Assembly: GCA_043802925.1 (NCBI GenBank)
Contig: JAZDKP010000268.1
Location: 1 to 17,667 of the forward strand
Length of the DNA stretch: 17,667 nucleotides
Direction: 5' to 3'
Source of the DNA: JAZDKP01 sp043802925
GTDB taxonomy: Bacteria; Fibrobacterota; OXYB2-FULL-49-7; JAEUSG01
Shown here: positions 15,086 to 17,667 of the stretch, in pieces
Position numbering within the stretch: position 1 is the first letter of the stretch
Layout: every line of letters begins with the position of its first letter
Program-made: the position numbers and the translations under genes
Notes under the pieces: model-generated
What the model was told of the DNA's origin: nothing
The model's database searches: none
What the model saw: the letters and a program-made list of their open reading frames with translations, nothing else

Positions 15086-17206
15086 TTATAGATCTGTGAG
15101 CGTGATGGTTACGCCTGTGGAAATTGAATTCCCACTTTGATCCTGTATGTTGGAAATTTCGATTTCCTCGCCATTCAGATTGGTATTATTCTGAATGCCC
15201 ACCTGAAAGGTCGCGACGTTCTTTCCAAGGGCTCCTTCCGTGGCCTCCCAGGACCAGTTCGACAAGGTCGCGCCGGTGATAGTTCCCGACTCAAACTGCA
15301 ACGTGGGAGTACCGGAGGTATTCATATACTCGGTGAATTCCACGGTGAAATTGATGGTCACGGTGGCGCCGGAAACGTTGTTCATGTTCACGTCGCTTTT
15401 TGCCGTGAACAGGGCATTGTTGTAGATTTGCGGCTGGGTTTGATCCCTGATGCCGAAAAGCGCCTGGGTCGCAGCCGCGCCTTCAATGCCATCGATATTC
15501 ACGGGCACGACCTTAAGCGAACAAACGGCGCCCAGACCGAAAGGCTCAATGGTCGCACCGTTGACAATAGGGTCAAGGCCCGGAGAATTCAAGCTTACCG
15601 TATGGCGCTGGACGCTGCTGAAGTTGTCGCCGATGTCCGTATTTGCCGCGAGCAGGAGCCAGGCCGGGTGCACCGTGTTCTTGATATAAATTGAATAGCT
15701 GGCGGCGTCGGTGGACCGGTTCCACTTGATGGGAATGCCGAGGGTGTTGTAATTGGCCTTGAAGGCCACATCCTGGAGCGTCACACCGGTGACGGCCGAA
15801 ACGGGCGCGTTGGTCAATTCCGTATAGACGCTGTCGGTCCAGTTGAAATTGTCGCCCGTGATCGCGGATTTCAGGTTGACGATGGCAAGGGTGTATTTGG
15901 TATTCGTCAACAGGTTATACGCGGGACTGATGGTCAGGGTGCTCCCGGAAATCGTCACGCGGGTCTGGATGAGCCCGACCGCGTCCGTCAATTGAATCTG
16001 GGTCTGCACCGGGTCGATGACCGGCGCCAGCGTCCAGTTAATGACGATGTTGCTGGACACGCCCAGCCGGATGCGCGACATGTCCGTAGCATAATAGCTG
16101 ACGGACTGAATGGCGATTCCCTTGACCGTGCTGAAGGACAGCGTGTCGACCACTGATATGCGTCCGTCAGTGGAAAAGAGCTGATAAATGAGGCTATAGT
16201 CGCTGCCGGCGGAAAGCAGCATGGAGGGGTTGATGGTCACGGAATCGTTGCTGGCTGAGACCGAAACCGGGACCCCCTGTCCGCTGCCGTCTTTCAGCAT
16301 AATGTTGGTCAGGCGGGTAGCATCGATGTCGGAGGACATGATAAGAAGAATATCTGAGTTCAACACCACGGAATTGTCGCCAACACTTTTGACATTGCTT
16401 TTCAGAAGCACAAGCGGCTCCTGGTATTTGGCGAGATAGGCGACGTTCAGCACATTGCCGCCTTCCTGCAGCTGCACGGTGTCGATTTTGGAGGCGAAAC
16501 GGGTGCCGTCGTTGTCCGTGAAGGACAAATAAAGGACTTCCGCGTTGATGCTGCGCAGAGCGGTGGCCGGAAGGTTGGCCAGGCTGAACGCGCCGGTCGC
16601 GTCCGTGGTATCCGAATACCGGTCGGGGATTTCATTGGGAATGTAAACCTGCACGACCGCGCCGGAGGCGGTGAAACGGTTCCCCGCTGTTTTGGCCAGC
16701 ACCTTTTCCTTTTCAACATAAATGAATCCGCTGGTCGTTGCTTTTAATGGCAGCAGGTCGAAATCCTTTTGCACATTCGCCAGGAGGTTTACATCCGTGC
16801 CAATGGCGGGATGGCCGGCCGGTACGACCACCTGGACCTGCGCCCGTTTGCCTGAATAACCGGTCATGGGCTGAATCGTCAACAAATAGTCGCCCAGCGC
16901 CAAATTGGTGAACTGGTAGTATCCGTTGGCATCGGTCACCACGGTGCGGCTGGCGCCGGTATTGCCTTCCTGGTCACCGGTGACGGCCACCGTGACACCG
17001 GTGAGCACATTGCCGTTGGCCGCGGAAAAAACCCGGCCGGTGATGCTTCCGGAATACTTTCCCGTGGCCGTGAGCGAACCCTGATAAGTGGTATCCGTAC
17101 TGTGGCCCGTGATGGTTCGCGTCTCATCGCCGGAACAGCCGCTCAGCGCAATCAGAAGGCCCGTCATCGCGCAGGAGGCCAAGAAGACCGTTAAACCTTT
17201 TTTCAT
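15086..17206 (-). CDS. Multi-domain surface lipoprotein with carboxypeptidase-regulatory-like and Ig-like repeats
   Basis: The 706-residue protein starts at ATG 17206 with AAGGG six bases upstream. It has a lipoprotein signal with lipobox ALSGC (Cys24). Residues about 53-115 are a carboxypeptidase regulatory-like (CarboxypepD_reg/SdrB-like) fold: GSITGRVFSAANGNVLTGV, TDANGYYQFTNLALGDYLL. A second, more diverged copy lies at about 155-215 (TDATGAFSLANLPA). Two Big_5-like modules (about 265-460; SVSYYATDMSRIRLGVSSNI, TISPAYNLLTNTKYTL) and a fibronectin-like segment (about 475-580; IKWNRSTDAASYSIYI) follow. A final Ig-like domain (about 590-706) resembles repeats of cell-surface proteins (VEFTEYMNTSGTPTLQF). 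No enzyme motif is seen; a role in surface structure or adhesion is inference. Its own promoter and terminator make it a single-gene unit. Stop TAA. Confidence 0.88.
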   Translation of the reverse strand: MKKGLTVFLASCAMTGLLIALSGCSGDETRTITGHSTDTTYQGSLTATGKYSGSITGRVFSAANGNVLTGVTVAVTGDQEGNTGASRTVVTDANGYYQFTNLALGDYLLTIQPMTGYSGKRAQVQVVVPAGHPAIGTDVNLLANVQKDFDLLPLKATTSGFIYVEKEKVLAKTAGNRFTASGAVVQVYIPNEIPDRYSDTTDATGAFSLANLPATALRSINAEVLYLSFTDNDGTRFASKIDTVQLQEGGNVLNVAYLAKYQEPLVLLKSNVKSVGDNSVVLNSDILLIMSSDIDATRLTNIMLKDGSGQGVPVSVSASNDSVTINPSMLLSAGSDYSLIYQLFSTDGRISVVDTLSFSTVKGIAIQSVSYYATDMSRIRLGVSSNIVINWTLAPVIDPVQTQIQLTDAVGLIQTRVTISGSTLTISPAYNLLTNTKYTLAIVNLKSAITGDNFNWTDSVYTELTNAPVSAVTGVTLQDVAFKANYNTLGIPIKWNRSTDAASYSIYIKNTVHPAWLLLAANTDIGDNFSSVQRHTVSLNSPGLDPIVNGATIEPFGLGAVCSLKVVPVNIDGIEGAAATQALFGIRDQTQPQIYNNALFTAKSDVNMNNVSGATVTINFTVEFTEYMNTSGTPTLQFESGTITGATLSNWSWEATEGALGKNVATFQVGIQNNTNLNGEEIEISNIQDQSGNSISTGVTITLTDL

Positions 17207-17263
17207 TTTTTCCCTTTCATTAAAAATGGTTTAGTGAGAATTAAATGCCATTTTAAAGAATGC

Positions 17264-17292
17264 AATATATACAATTCATCGGAGGAAGTCAA
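17264..17292 (-). promoter_or_regulatory. Sigma-70-type promoter of the 706-residue lipoprotein gene
   Basis: On the minus strand TTGACT (17292-17287) is followed by exactly 17 bases and TATATT (17269-17264). Transcription would start near 17257, giving a leader of about 50 bases before ATG 17206. The leader carries the AAGGG ribosome binding site. Confidence 0.75.
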
Positions 17293-17342
17293 AATCATTT
17301 ATTATCAAGCGCTACGGTTTTCAACTTTCCCTTCTATCCTAT

Positions 17343-17537
17343 TTAGTTGTTATAGTAATAGCTGTAACATTCATCTTCAAAGTCCGTGTATGAACGCAAT
17401 AAAACGCGGACAAGCTCCGTAAGCATTTCGTCCTTCTCGCTTGCGATGGCCAAAACGTTCGGGTTCCCAAAAATCCGGAACTGGGCCCGCGTGTTTGACA
17501 GCACGAGCCTGCCGCCCTGTTGTAAGCCTTTAATCAC
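17343..17537 (-). CDS. Short ORF, unrecognised; possibly a gene remnant
   Basis: A GTG start gives 64 residues ending in an acidic, Tyr-rich tail (FEDECYSYYYNN) with TAA at 17343. The middle (RAQFRIFGNPNVLAIASE, MLTELVRVLLRSY) has mixed, protein-like composition, but I know no family. No Shine-Dalgarno sequence precedes the GTG. The frame stays open upstream to 17576, into the palindromic repeat, where it meets TGA. This would fit a gene whose 5' end was replaced by the repeat, or a chance ORF. It ends before the promoter of the lipoprotein gene. Confidence 0.3.
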   Translation of the reverse strand: MIKGLQQGGRLVLSNTRAQFRIFGNPNVLAIASEKDEMLTELVRVLLRSYTDFEDECYSYYYNN

Positions 17538-17552
17538 AATGGGTTCAATTCC

Positions 17553-17568
17553 CCGTAGCTTGCTACGG
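17553..17568. repeat. Perfect short palindrome beside the dispersed repeat
   Basis: CCGTAGC and GCTACGG form a perfect seven-base inverted repeat around TT. It is preceded by GGGTTCAATTCCC, which resembles a tRNA T arm. It lies six bases from the larger palindromic element and may be part of the same repeat unit. It is not followed by a T tract, so it is not a terminator. Confidence 0.6.
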
Positions 17569-17574
17569 CTTGTT

Positions 17575-17640
17575 TGTCATTCCGGGCTTGACCCGGAATC
17601 CATCATCAGGTGGTGGATTCCCGCTTTCGCGGGAATGACA
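17575..17640. repeat. Palindromic extragenic repeat (VIPAKAGI-type, MITE-like)
   Basis: The 66-base element is bounded by perfect inverted ends TGTCATTCC and GGAATGACA. It contains two perfect eight-base stems: ATTCCGGG/CCCGGAAT (17579-17599, loop CTTGA) and ATTCCCGC/GCGGGAAT (17617-17636, loop TTTC). The minus strand reads V-I-P-A-K-A-G-I-H, a peptide often seen in spurious ORFs because this repeat is common in many bacterial genomes (recall). The remaining bases to the window end (17641-17667) show no recognisable feature. Confidence 0.8.
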
Positions 17641-17667
17641 GAGAAAGCCTCTTTGCCTTTCGATACC

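Noticed and set aside
17538..17568. tRNA gene suggested by GGGTTCAATTCCC
   Set aside because: Only three T-stem pairs form, and no matching acceptor, D arm or anticodon arm is found upstream; it belongs to the repeat region.

Overview
The window (17.7 kb, moderately GC-rich) is dense bacterial chromosome, mostly coding on the minus strand. No rRNA, tRNA, CRISPR array, phage or transposase gene was recognised. Secreted proteins with a FlgD-like/T9SS-like C-terminal fold, fibronectin-type repeats, sulfatase-modifying-factor-like (FGE) lipoproteins and CsgG-like proteins point to a member of the FCB superphylum or a neighbouring candidate phylum (Fibrobacterota-like). That assignment is inference from gene content only.

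Layout. (1) 1-752, plus strand: 3' end of a large secreted protein. (2) 805-3363, minus strand: a PHP-family metal-dependent phosphoesterase followed 12 bases later by glmS, the first enzyme of UDP-GlcNAc synthesis. (3) 3420-3812, plus strand: a small exported protein with a C-terminal membrane helix, divergent from the PHP gene. (4) 3838-14812, minus strand: a tightly packed co-directional cluster. In transcription order it encodes a membrane PilZ protein, a CHASE2 sensor histidine kinase, an NtrC-type sigma-54 response regulator, a large exported FlgT-like/transglutaminase-like/TPR protein broken by one in-frame TAA, a CsgG-like exported protein, an FGE-like lipoprotein and a neutral-ceramidase-like protein. 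(5) 15086-17206, minus strand: a monocistronic multi-domain surface lipoprotein with a good sigma-70 promoter and a strong intrinsic terminator. (6) 17343-17667: a doubtful small ORF and a palindromic dispersed repeat.

How the genes may work together. The cluster looks like a signalling unit for the cell envelope. c-di-GMP could be read by the PilZ domain and an extracytoplasmic signal by CHASE2. The kinase would then phosphorylate the adjacent sigma-54 activator. A candidate -24/-12 promoter lies just upstream of the first gene, with two repeated half-sites 85-142 bases further up, so autoregulation is plausible. The remaining genes encode exported or envelope proteins and one lipid-amidase-like enzyme that may be outputs.

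The most striking single observation is the in-frame TAA at 8240-8242. It separates the catalytic Cys and His of the transglutaminase-like domain while the same frame continues with conserved sequence. It is a recent nonsense mutation, an assembly error or a read-through site.
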